Origin: Candidatus Saccharimonadota bacterium
Lineage (GTDB): Bacteria; Patescibacteriota; Saccharimonadia; Saccharimonadales; JACDFO01
Length of the DNA stretch: 5,711 bases
NCBI GenBank assembly: GCA_013815785.1
Contig: JACDFO010000044.1
Location: 1-5,711 of the forward strand
Direction of reading: 5' to 3'
Position numbers and translations under genes: made by a program. Positions 1 to 4,894 of this stretch are shown piece by piece (the first letter of the stretch is position 1; every line of letters starts with the position of its first letter). The notes under the pieces were generated by a model. That model was not told the origin of the DNA, did not search any database, and was given only the letters and a program-made list of their open reading frames with translations.

Positions 1-317
1 ACAACCTTATAGCTCGTGGCCATTTACGCAAACGCGAAAACTCCGCCCGCTCACTTGAGGTTGTTGGATCTGATGCTATGCGAATGGGTGAACTAAACGC
101 AGTCACGGAACGTGAAGAAAAATGGCTTGTAGAACGTGTGGATACGATGCTTAAGTTGCTTGAAGAGTCTAGCGCACCACAAGAAAAATCCATTGACGAT
201 ATCTACGTACTTATTGGAGCGTTGCATGTACTGGGACTTGATGACGCCGTCCGCTCATTTGTTCCGCGCTTGACTGCTGTAAAAAAACGAGCGAACGAAT
301 CAAAACCTCAGCGTTGA
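1..317 (+). CDS. C-terminal part of an unrecognised protein
   Basis: This reading frame is open from the window edge (first full codon at position 3) to a TGA at 315-317, so the gene starts outside the window and about 104 residues are visible. An ATG at 78 exists inside the frame, but the frame continues upstream of it with protein-like codons (ARGHLRKRENSARSLEVVG), so I treat 78 as internal. The visible part is charged and looks helical, with a heptad-like stretch (EEKWLVERVDTMLKLLEE) and a basic tail ending KKRANESKPQR. I see no catalytic motif, membrane segment or cysteine cluster, and I do not recognise the family. No poly-T terminator follows the stop. A CACCG/CGGTG hairpin at 332-351 is the only nearby structure. 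Confidence 0.6.
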   Translation, partial: NLIARGHLRKRENSARSLEVVGSDAMRMGELNAVTEREEKWLVERVDTMLKLLEESSAPQEKSIDDIYVLIGALHVLGLDDAVRSFVPRLTAVKKRANESKPQR

Positions 318-371
318 CGATTAACAGATTACACCGTATATTTGAGCGGTGGGCGTAAATATATACTAGAT

Positions 372-408
372 CCAAGAATTAACTCTTTAAAAAACTGGAA
401 ATTCTTGG
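372..408. repeat. Perfect 9-bp inverted repeat
   Basis: CCAAGAATT (372-380) is the exact reverse complement of AATTCTTGG (400-408), with a 19-nt loop. No T-tract follows, so it is not an obvious terminator. Its position about 10 bp upstream of a TATAAT box would suit an operator, but that is inference only. Confidence 0.5.
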
Positions 409-418
409 CGTGAAGCTA

Positions 419-450
419 TATAATCCACATCTGTACTTGCACATTATAAT
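419..450 (+). promoter_or_regulatory. Two TATAAT -10 boxes upstream of tRNA-Asn
   Basis: Perfect TATAAT hexamers lie at 419-424 and 445-450. Neither has a good -35 hexamer at 16-18 bp. The nearest are weak, for example CTGGAA at 395-400 for the first box. From the second box a transcript would begin near 457, giving a leader of about 100 nt before the tRNA that contains two hairpins. Either box could drive the tRNA. Confidence 0.4.
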
Positions 451-490
451 GTTGTTTCTGTCTCGAGTTTTTTGACTTGGGAAGAGCAGC

Positions 491-546
491 CCGCCAAAAT
501 GTATTTCATTTTGCCGGCGCGATGAGAAACCTTCCAGGTGTCTCAT
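491..546 (+). other. Two adjacent RNA hairpins in the tRNA leader
   Basis: Hairpin 1: CCG (491-493) and CAAAATG (495-501) pair with CATTTTG (507-513) and CGG (515-517), with one C-C mismatch and a TATTT loop. Hairpin 2: ATGAGA (522-527) and ACCT (529-532) pair with AGGT (536-539) and TCTCAT (541-546), with one A-G mismatch and a TCC loop. They end 14 nt before the tRNA. There is no U-run after hairpin 2, so it is not a standard terminator. Possible roles are 5' processing of the tRNA transcript or a separate small RNA. Confidence 0.5.
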
Positions 547-560
547 AAGCGAAGCGATAT

Positions 561-635
561 TCGGGGGTAGCTCAGTGGTAGAGCGGGACGCTGTTAACGT
601 CTAGGTCGCTGGTTCGAGCCCAGTCCCCCGAGCCA
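561..635 (+). tRNA. trnN: tRNA-Asn, anticodon GTT
   Basis: The full cloverleaf can be drawn. Acceptor TCGGGGG (561-567) pairs with CCCCCGA (625-631). The D stem is GCTC/GAGC (570-573, 581-584). The anticodon stem GGACG/CGTCT (586-590, 598-602) carries loop CTGTTAA with GTT at 593-595. The variable loop is AGGTC. The T stem is GCTGG/CCAGT (608-612, 620-624) with loop TTCGAGC. The discriminator is G632 and the CCA end (633-635) is encoded. The gene is intact, and its 3' end appears to be the parent sequence of the fragment at 3566-3579. tRNA 3' ends are classical targets of site-specific integrases. Confidence 0.97.
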
Positions 636-640
636 AGTAT

Positions 641-667
641 AAGCACTTTTAAAGAAGTGCTTTTTTG
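641..667 (+). terminator. Intrinsic terminator of tRNA-Asn
   Basis: AAGCACTT (641-648) pairs perfectly with AAGTGCTT (655-662) around a 6-nt loop and is followed by TTTTG. It starts 5 nt after the CCA end. The trailer beginning ATAAGCAC is repeated in weaker form at 1398-1405 and 5183-5190, each time three nucleotides after a GAGCCA, and ATAAGCAC occurs once more at 694-701 without a tRNA end. Confidence 0.88.
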
Positions 668-712
668 TTTACATTATGCAATAATAACATTAAATAAGCA
701 CAAGGTTTAACT

Positions 713-1354
713 ATGAAAATCAATCAAAAAGGGTTCAGCATAGTCGAAGTTTTGTTAGTAGTTCTAGTGCTAGCAGTACTGGGTTTTGGCGGATATTATG
801 TTTGGGATAAACAGAGTGATAAAAACGAAGAAAGTAAAACATCAACTACTACCCTGGTTACTAAGAATGAAGAATCCAAAGTGGTGCCGGTCGAAGAAGA
901 TATGACAAAAGACTGGACAGTATATTCCGGCACTACTTTTTCAGTAAAAATACCCGATGGTTGGGAGCTAGTTGGAAATAGGGAATATAAAAACATAGTC
1001 GCCTATTGTTCAGACTCTAGCTGTTTAACTTATAAAAAAGGAGTGTTAGGAGTAGTAAGAGATACAGAAGGAGGAAGAGGTGGACCTTTTAGATTTACTC
1101 TCTTTGACAATGCGTCACCTTCGTTAAGGGGATCAAAGGAAAGCTATGTGGCCACAGCAAATTATCCTGTCGAAAAGTATAAATTCACTCAAACGGGTGA
1201 ACAGGAACTTATGGATATTCCCAAGGGCGGGATCCAATACTCATATGTAATAAAAAGACAGAGCACTCAGATAGTCGTAACTTACTCACTTTTCTCACCA
1301 GACCAAAAAGACGAGAGCAACATTGTTGATTTATTAGTTGCTTCCATTAAGTAA
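713..1354 (+). CDS. Type IV pilin-like protein with prepilin cleavage motif
   Basis: This 213-residue protein opens with a classical type III (prepilin) signal: a short basic leader, then G7|FSIVE with Glu at +5 of the mature chain, then a hydrophobic helix to about residue 29. A prepilin peptidase would cleave after Gly7 and N-methylate Phe8. Residues 30-65 form a Lys/Glu/Ser/Thr-rich linker. From about residue 69 a globular domain begins (WTVYSGTTFSVKIPDGWEL), with a cysteine pair C99/C104 that could form a disulfide. The domain is unassigned. The family fits a minor pilin or pseudopilin at the cell surface. No pilus motor, platform or peptidase gene is nearby, so it would depend on machinery elsewhere. 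AAGG at 702-705, 7 nt before the ATG, serves as ribosome binding site. A weak promoter TTTACA (668-673) and TAAATA (691-696) may overlap the tRNA terminator. The gene is visibly A/T-rich. Confidence 0.85.
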   Translation: MKINQKGFSIVEVLLVVLVLAVLGFGGYYVWDKQSDKNEESKTSTTTLVTKNEESKVVPVEEDMTKDWTVYSGTTFSVKIPDGWELVGNREYKNIVAYCSDSSCLTYKKGVLGVVRDTEGGRGGPFRFTLFDNASPSLRGSKESYVATANYPVEKYKFTQTGEQELMDIPKGGIQYSYVIKRQSTQIVVTYSLFSPDQKDESNIVDLLVASIK

Positions 1355-1375
1355 ATTATTCTAAATTACGAAGTG

Positions 1376-1430
1376 CGTCCACTACTTGGAGCCAATCATA
1401 AGCACTGTATATGAGTAGTTTTTTGTTTTA
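1376..1430 (+). repeat. Decayed tRNA 3' end plus trailer (boundary copy B)
   Basis: CGTCC and then ACTTGGA-GCCA (1384-1394) can be laid on the 3' side of a tRNA (T-stem strand, acceptor strand, G73, CCA). Three nucleotides later comes ATAAGCAC (1398-1405), and the region ends in a TTTTTTGTTTT run (from 1419). This is the same order and spacing as the intact tRNA-Asn end and terminator at 625-670, but the hairpin no longer pairs well. The acceptor strand differs from tRNA-Asn, so it derives either from another tRNA or from a heavily decayed copy. No 5' half of a tRNA is present upstream. It lies 22 nt after the pilin gene stop and may still act as a weak terminator. Confidence 0.5.
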
Positions 1431-1433
1431 TGA

Positions 1434-1439
1434 GATAAT
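1434..1439 (+). promoter_or_regulatory. -10 box for a leaderless start at 1446
   Basis: GATAAT ends six nucleotides before the ATG at 1446, so transcription would start at or next to the start codon. There is no Shine-Dalgarno sequence. No clear -35 is visible; the upstream DNA is a T-tract. The same geometry appears before 2178 and 5241. Confidence 0.45.
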
Positions 1440-1445
1440 TTGATT

Positions 1446-1941
1446 ATGAATAATCTTGACCTATTTGCAAGTTGTATTTTCTGCGATGTCTCCATGTTGG
1501 CGATAGTCTGGTTTGGTCTACTTGTAAACATTAGTATCATTAGGATTACTTATCAATGCACGCGAGCTATATGTGTATATTGCAAAGCACCAGAAAATTG
1601 ACATAAGATTAGCAATGCTTATTTCTGCTACGCACGCAATATTGATTGGCACGGGAGTTTCTTACGCCACTCTTAGTAATTTTGACTCGGTTGATGGTTT
1701 TGGTGATTTACCCGCAGTTAGTTCTTTATTATTGGCTGTCGTGGTATTTTTAGTTCTCCATAAGTATGAGCATAGCCCGAAAACGCATGTTTTTTCACTG
1801 TCGACTGCGACTGTTGGTTCAGTTATATTATTTCTTATGAACAGTGAAGATCAAGAACCACTCCTGCTGGTATGGGTACTTGGGATAGGTGTCGTTGTCT
1901 CATCGTTGTTACTGATTAAGGTGAATAGAAAAAAATCGTAA
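1446..1941 (+). pseudogene. Small membrane protein, apparently split by a +1 frameshift
   Basis: Two overlapping frames look like one gene. The first runs from ATG 1446 to TGA 1601 (51 residues, with a membrane helix starting MLAIVWFGLLV). The second is open from 1528 to TAA 1941 but has no good start until GTG 1573 (122 residues). Removing one A from the AAA at 1526-1528 joins them as ...FGLLV-TLVSLGLLINAREL..., a continuous hydrophobic helix, giving about 164 residues and five membrane helices. The later helices lie at roughly residues 13-34, 45-62, 73-90 and 96-117 of the second frame. I do not recognise the family. The alternatives are two real overlapping genes, with the GTG at 1573 used and no ribosome binding site, a sequencing error, or programmed shifting. 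The A-run is only three bases long, so no classical slippery site is present. Confidence 0.55.
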
Positions 1942-1943
1942 CT

Positions 1944-1962
1944 CGTCCACAACAGCGAGCCA
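1944..1962 (+). repeat. Second copy of a 19-nt gene-end motif
   Basis: The 19 nt here match 1376-1394 at 15 positions in the pattern CGTCCACnACnnnGAGCCA. Both sit just after a stop codon: 2 nt after the TAA here and 21 nt after the pilin stop at the first copy. The last seven bases, CGAGCCA, also equal the end of tRNA-Asn. Unlike the other copies it is not followed by ATAAGCAC but runs into the palindrome at 1958. The match may be chance. Confidence 0.3.
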
Positions 1963-2052
1963 TTCGACTGCTTCGCTCGCTCATGGCTATAGCCATAGGG
2001 CGACGGAGAGAGGCGAATGCCCTGAGCGTAACAAAGTGAAGTCGAATGGGCT
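1958..2052. repeat. Long imperfect palindrome, REP/MITE-like
   Basis: The outer arms AGCCATTCGACT (1958-1969) and AGTCGAATGGGCT (2040-2052) are inverted with one bulged G. Inner arms CGCTCATGGC (1978-1987) and GCCCTGAGCG (2019-2028) pair at nine of ten positions. The 5' side also contains a perfect 14-bp palindrome centred on GGCTATAGCC (1983-1996). It can form a hairpin of about 95 nt. The CCCTGAGC...GTCGAATGGG core resembles palindromic repeats I recall as widespread in bacterial genomes. The following DNA is T-rich (2056-2074), so it could also stop transcription. Confidence 0.6.
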
Positions 2053-2088
2053 AGATTTTATTTTCTAATTTTTTGATATGTTGATGCT

Positions 2089-2169
2089 ATGAAATTCTTC
2101 AAATGGTACAAATGGCTAAAATTTTTCCACCGTGAGTTCATATTTCAAATCAAGCGCAAGCTGATATAA
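2089..2169 (+). CDS. Possible 26-residue cationic aromatic peptide
   Basis: ATG 2089 to TAA 2169 encodes MKFFKWYKWLKFFHRE followed by FIFQIKRKLI. It has six Lys, two Arg and one Glu, and nine of 26 residues are aromatic. Lys recurs every third residue (2, 5, 8, 11), which is compatible with an amphipathic helix, so a membrane-active or bacteriocin-like peptide or a toxin is conceivable. A -10-like TATGTT (2077-2082) ends six nucleotides before the ATG, the leaderless spacing seen at neighbouring genes. There is no Shine-Dalgarno, and the stop codon overlaps the TATAAT box of the next gene. Short A/T-rich frames of this length arise by chance, so I rate it as uncertain. Confidence 0.3.
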   Translation: MKFFKWYKWLKFFHREFIFQIKRKLI

Positions 2170-2170
2170 T
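2143..2170 (+). promoter_or_regulatory. Promoter of the CopC/cupredoxin operon
   Basis: A consensus TATAAT at 2165-2170 lies seven nucleotides before the GTG at 2178, so the mRNA probably begins at the start codon. A weak -35, TTTCAA at 2143-2148, is 16 bp upstream. There is no ribosome binding site in the short gap, which supports leaderless initiation. Confidence 0.6.
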
Positions 2171-2177
2171 TACACAT

Positions 2178-2630
2178 GTGAAAAGCAAAATTCTAGTAGT
2201 GGTAATCCTATTGGCCGTCTTGGGTGCGGGAGGGGTTTACCTGGCAGCCAATAAATCTACTACGAATGAGGATGTAGCCAATGAACAATCCAACACTAAA
2301 TCGGCGGAATTTATCCCCGAAAGCTTCCAAAACATCAAAGCGGCTCATTATGTTTCATCTAACCCAAGCAATAATGCACTGCTAAACTCCTCCGTGGACA
2401 CAGTAGCAATTAAATTCAACTTTGATTTAGCGCCGCCATCAAAGATCAATGTAACCTTGAATGGTGCTGATGTAACAAAGAGCGCCACCAGCATTAGCTC
2501 AGATAAATTAACCCTGACAATACCGGTTACAGCCAACCAAACGGGTAACTACAAGGTTGAATACGCAGCGTGCTGGCCTGACGGCTCATGTCACGACGGG
2601 TCGTATGGGTTTTCAATAAAACTGCCATGA
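2178..2630 (+). CDS. CopC-like membrane-anchored protein
   Basis: This is a 150-residue protein with a basic N-terminus, one hydrophobic helix (residues 5-23), a polar Asn/Ser/Thr linker and a single Ig-like domain of the CopC type (about 56-148). Family hallmarks seen: AAHYVSSNPSNNALL (the H..S.P start of CopC), IKFNFD, and GNYKVEYAACWPDGSCHDG, which corresponds to the G.Y.V.Y..S.DGH...G end of CopC. CopC proteins bind copper outside the membrane through histidines near the start and in the DGH loop. Here His57 and His139 could play those roles, and Cys132 and Cys138 add a possible disulfide or thiolate site. The protein probably sits on the outer face of the membrane. The start is the GTG at 2178, set by the TATAAT seven bases upstream; the ATG at 2176 is followed directly by TGA. 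Its stop overlaps the next gene's ATG (ATGA), so the two are translationally coupled. Confidence 0.75.
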   Translation: MKSKILVVVILLAVLGAGGVYLAANKSTTNEDVANEQSNTKSAEFIPESFQNIKAAHYVSSNPSNNALLNSSVDTVAIKFNFDLAPPSKINVTLNGADVTKSATSISSDKLTLTIPVTANQTGNYKVEYAACWPDGSCHDGSYGFSIKLP

Positions 2631-3337
2631 AAAAGTTTTTACCCTGGGTGGCCGCTATAGCACTAATCCTAGCTGGAGGTACCCTTTGGCTGGTTTCTCG
2701 GGATAATCGGTCCGGTAACGGCGACCAGCAAATAAAATCCCCGCACTTTGTGGATTCAACACCCCTTCACGGCGAGACCTACGCCGCCCAGCCTGTCAAT
2801 GTCACGATCAATTTCAATTTTGATATAGCCGACAACAGCGAGATAAAGGTGAATGGTGGCGGTCGGGAGTGGACGGCAGCTCCTACGAAAGTAGAGGACG
2901 CTCAGACCGCCCTGAAGGCCGACCTAAAACCGGGCATGCCCGACGGCGAGTATATAGTGGAGTATAGAGCTTGCTGGCCAGACAAATCCTGTCACGATGG
3001 ACAGTTCTCGTTCCGCATAGATTCCTCCGATAGAACCGGGTACAGAGACCTGCGCGGCAAAAAAGAGGTTACCATCAGGATGGCTAGCATTGCCTTTTCC
3101 GATCCTAAGATCTTAGTTTCTACTGGGACTGAGGTCACATGGGTAAACGATGATGAAGCCGGCCACTTTGTTAACACCGAAACGCATCCGGAACATACCT
3201 ACTTTCCCGGTCAAAATTCACGGGAGATACCGAAAGGCGGGGAATTCAAAACGACATTCAACACTCTGGGTCAGTATAGTTACCATTGCTCGGCCCATTA
3301 CCCCGGCATGGTCGCGAGTTTAATAGTTTCAGAATAA
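2627..3337 (+). CDS. CopC-like domain fused to a cupredoxin
   Basis: I start this 236-residue protein at ATG 2627, which overlaps the previous stop as ATGA and gives a clean membrane anchor (MKKFLPWVAAIALILAGG). Extending to an ATG at 2588 adds a non-signal-like stretch. After the anchor and a polar linker comes a CopC-like domain (about 38-132) resembling the one in the upstream protein: SPHFVDSTPLHGETY, INFNFDIA, and GEYIVEYRACWPDKSCHDG. A second domain (about 145-236) is a plastocyanin-type cupredoxin with type 1 copper ligands H180 (EAGHF), C221, H224 and M228 (YHCSAHYPGM). The spacing is Cys-X2-His-X3-Met, one residue different from both the plastocyanin (X4) and amicyanin (X2) patterns. 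It is likely an exported, membrane-tethered copper protein for electron transfer or copper handling, working with its upstream partner. Its DNA is more G/C-rich than the pilin gene. Confidence 0.85.
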   Translation: MKKFLPWVAAIALILAGGTLWLVSRDNRSGNGDQQIKSPHFVDSTPLHGETYAAQPVNVTINFNFDIADNSEIKVNGGGREWTAAPTKVEDAQTALKADLKPGMPDGEYIVEYRACWPDKSCHDGQFSFRIDSSDRTGYRDLRGKKEVTIRMASIAFSDPKILVSTGTEVTWVNDDEAGHFVNTETHPEHTYFPGQNSREIPKGGEFKTTFNTLGQYSYHCSAHYPGMVASLIVSE

Positions 3338-3392
3338 AATTACTGGCTACTGGATTACCAGCATTGTTGGCAGCCCAAAACACGACGGTGAT

Positions 3393-3527
3393 TTTAAACT
3401 GTTCTATACAGAAGAATTCCCCATTCGGATTGATGCTATGAAAAGAGAAAAACAACTCAAAGGTTGGATTAGTGCCAAGAAAGAGGCATTGATTGCGGGT
3501 GATCTGGTGCTACTAAAGCGGTTATAG
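3393..3527 (+). pseudogene. C-terminal remnant of a GIY-YIG nuclease-family protein
   Basis: The frame ending at TAG 3525-3527 reads FKLFYTEEFPIRIDAMKREK then QLKGWISAKKEALIAGDLVL and LKRL. This matches the conserved tail of small stand-alone GIY-YIG proteins (..LVY.E.F..R.EA.KREKQLKGW.R.KKEALIAGD...L). The catalytic N-terminal half with the GIY-YIG motif and its Arg is missing. The frame stays open upstream to 3327, but residues encoded at 3339-3392 (ITGYWITSIVGSPKHDGD) do not resemble the family. A 29-codon frame from ATG 3438 exists but would lack any active site. The remnant lies directly before the tRNA fragment at 3566, as expected of debris at a recombination boundary. Confidence 0.65.
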
Positions 3528-3560
3528 CTTAGTTCCGAGCATGGTATAGGGATGTGCGCT

Positions 3561-3598
3561 GCCTGAGTCCCCCGAGCCAGACCAAGCAGCTAATTAGC
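3561..3598 (+). repeat. tRNA-Asn 3'-end copy plus trailer (boundary copy D)
   Basis: AGTCCCCCGAGCCA at 3566-3579 is identical to the last 14 nt of the tRNA-Asn gene (622-635). With one indel the match extends left through GCC (3561-3563). To the right, GAC and AAGCA resemble the trailer of the copy at 5176-5190 (GAC, AT, AAGCAC), and a perfect palindrome GCTAATTAGC (3589-3598) takes the place of the terminator hairpin. No 5' part of a tRNA is present. This is the expected form of an attachment-site duplication or a displaced tRNA end left by an integrated element. Confidence 0.75.
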
Positions 3599-3700
3599 GT
3601 GACCGAGTTCCGTGACCAATTAGTCCTAGTTTATCCCCACATTCTGTATTGATTACGGTAATCCAACTAAATTATTAGTATTTCTCTAGGACGAATATCG
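3599..3700. other. Intergenic tail region of the kinase gene
   Basis: I see no gene. It holds two copies of CGTGACC 12 bp apart (3599-3605, 3611-3617), an inverted pair GTCCTAG/CTAGGAC (about 3623-3629 and 3686-3692) and a near-perfect palindrome GATTACGGTAATC (3651-3663). On the minus strand these follow the kinase stop codon and could help end its transcript, but none has a clear U-tract. Confidence 0.4.
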
Positions 3701-4894
3701 TTAGTTAATAGTTGGTAATTTGATCGTAAACACGGAGCCCTTGCTCATTTTAGAGCTTACTTCTATTGTGCCTTTATGTAATTCTACAATTTTCTTGACC
3801 CAGTATAACCCCAAACCAGTACCCACCGTTGATGTAGATAGAACATTGTCAATGCGTGAAAACTTTTTGAACAGTTGCGGTTGATCTTTTTTTCGAACAC
3901 CCACGCCTTCATCCGCAATGGTAATAATCGTTTCCTTTTTACTTTGTCTGAGACTAACTGTCATTGTTTTACCGGTGGGAGAATACTTGCTGGCATTATC
4001 GAGCAAGTTCTCTAATACCATACGCATTAGTTTACCGTCAATGAACGCGCTCATCTTTCGCGTAGGTTTATTAAATACAATGCGCTGTTCACGAGCCTTG
4101 AGGATTATCAATTGTTCCTGGATAACATCATAGACAAGCTTTCCCACATCGTTTTCCGACTTTTCCAAATATACTTTGCCGTCGTCCACTTTAGCTATTC
4201 TGAGCAAGTCCTCGATTATTTCTAGTTGCCGCTGATTGCTCATAATAGCGCTATCCAGCATTTTAAGCTGTTTCTTGGACAAGGCTCCGACATAGCCGTC
4301 GCGCAACATTAACGTATATTGCTTGACGATAGTGGCCGGGGTACGCAACTGATGAGAAGCCAGCATGATAAACTCATCTTTTGTATTGCTTAAGGCTTGC
4401 AATTCATCATGTTGTTGCACCAAGTTGGCCGTCATTTGCTTGGTATCGGACTGCAACTGCTTGTGCTTGGTAATATCTTCTATGGCCAGCAGGATAAGTT
4501 GTTTGTGGTCAACCTGTCGGGCATTTAAGAGCATGGTTTTAGGACCAATGTCAGGAAAGTCGTGCGTGACTTCAAAACCGTTCATTATTTTATCTTTAGG
4601 CAGAATGTTTTCGAGCAGTTCGCGGAGCTTGGGTATCTGCCACTGGTTATTCCCAAGTTTATAAATTAACTTGCCTACAGTTTGTGTTTTTAAGACCTGA
4701 AACTTATGATAAAAAGCGTCATTAGCGGTGATCACGCACAAATCTTTATCCAGAATGATAAAAGGTTCCCTTAAGGTGTCGGTAATTTCCTGATAATAAA
4801 TGATGAGCTTTTTAAGCTCTTCAATACTTTCTCTTTGATCGATGATTTTTTTCTCAGCACTACTTTTAGGGCTTTTATGGACGTTGCCAGTCAT
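3701..4894 (-). CDS. Cytosolic PAS-domain sensor histidine kinase
   Basis: This 397-residue protein has no membrane helix. Residues 15-38 form a charged helix, followed by a PAS domain (about 39-142; REPFIILDKDLCVITANDAF at the start and LLAIEDITKHKQL at the end, where PAS joins the linker helix). The H-box is FIMLASHQLRTPATIV with phosphoaccepting His181. The ATPase domain has the N-box ENLLDNASKY (295-304), G1 DEGVGV (328-333), F-box LFKKFSR (341-347) and G2 GTGLGLY (358-364). All key residues are present, so it should be active: it would sense a cytosolic or small-molecule signal through PAS and phosphorylate a response regulator. No regulator is adjacent, so it is an orphan here. It is the only complete gene on the minus strand and fills the segment between two tRNA-end remnants. 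No Shine-Dalgarno is evident before the ATG (4892-4894). Confidence 0.95.
   Translation of the reverse strand: MTGNVHKSPKSSAEKKIIDQRESIEELKKLIIYYQEITDTLREPFIILDKDLCVITANDAFYHKFQVLKTQTVGKLIYKLGNNQWQIPKLRELLENILPKDKIMNGFEVTHDFPDIGPKTMLLNARQVDHKQLILLAIEDITKHKQLQSDTKQMTANLVQQHDELQALSNTKDEFIMLASHQLRTPATIVKQYTLMLRDGYVGALSKKQLKMLDSAIMSNQRQLEIIEDLLRIAKVDDGKVYLEKSENDVGKLVYDVIQEQLIILKAREQRIVFNKPTRKMSAFIDGKLMRMVLENLLDNASKYSPTGKTMTVSLRQSKKETIITIADEGVGVRKKDQPQLFKKFSRIDNVLSTSTVGTGLGLYWVKKIVELHKGTIEVSSKMSKGSVFTIKLPTIN

Larger units (their letters stand above)
318..560. other. Gene-free, structure-rich region before tRNA-Asn
   Basis: I find no convincing coding frame here. The stretch contains a CACCG/CGGTG hairpin (332-351) within a near-match inverted pair GTATATTT/AAATATATAC (336-366), a perfect 9-bp inverted repeat (372-408), two TATAAT boxes (419-424, 445-450) and two hairpins (491-517, 522-546) just before the tRNA. 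It may be the tRNA leader and promoter, a small structured RNA, or the flank of an integration site. Nothing in the sequence decides between these. Confidence 0.6.

Noticed and set aside
78..317. A complete 79-residue gene starting at ATG 78
   Set aside because: The frame is open and protein-like to the window edge, and no ribosome binding site precedes 78, so it is more likely the tail of a longer gene.
477..491. GGAAGAGCAGCC, resembling the conserved core of bacterial SRP RNA
   Set aside because: The GGAA loop lacks its closing C-G pair, the loop-to-AGCAGC spacing is too short, and the 5' strand of the SRP internal loop is not present.
2588..2626. Upstream ATG start for the cupredoxin gene
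   Set aside because: It would put 13 non-signal-like residues before a clean membrane anchor. The ATGA overlap at 2627 is the better start.
2081..3443. Exact 14-nt repeat TTGATGCTATGAAA at 2081-2094 and 3430-3443
   Set aside because: In the second copy it is simply the codons for part of the GIY-YIG tail (IDAMK). The surrounding sequence does not match, so shared ancestry is not supported.
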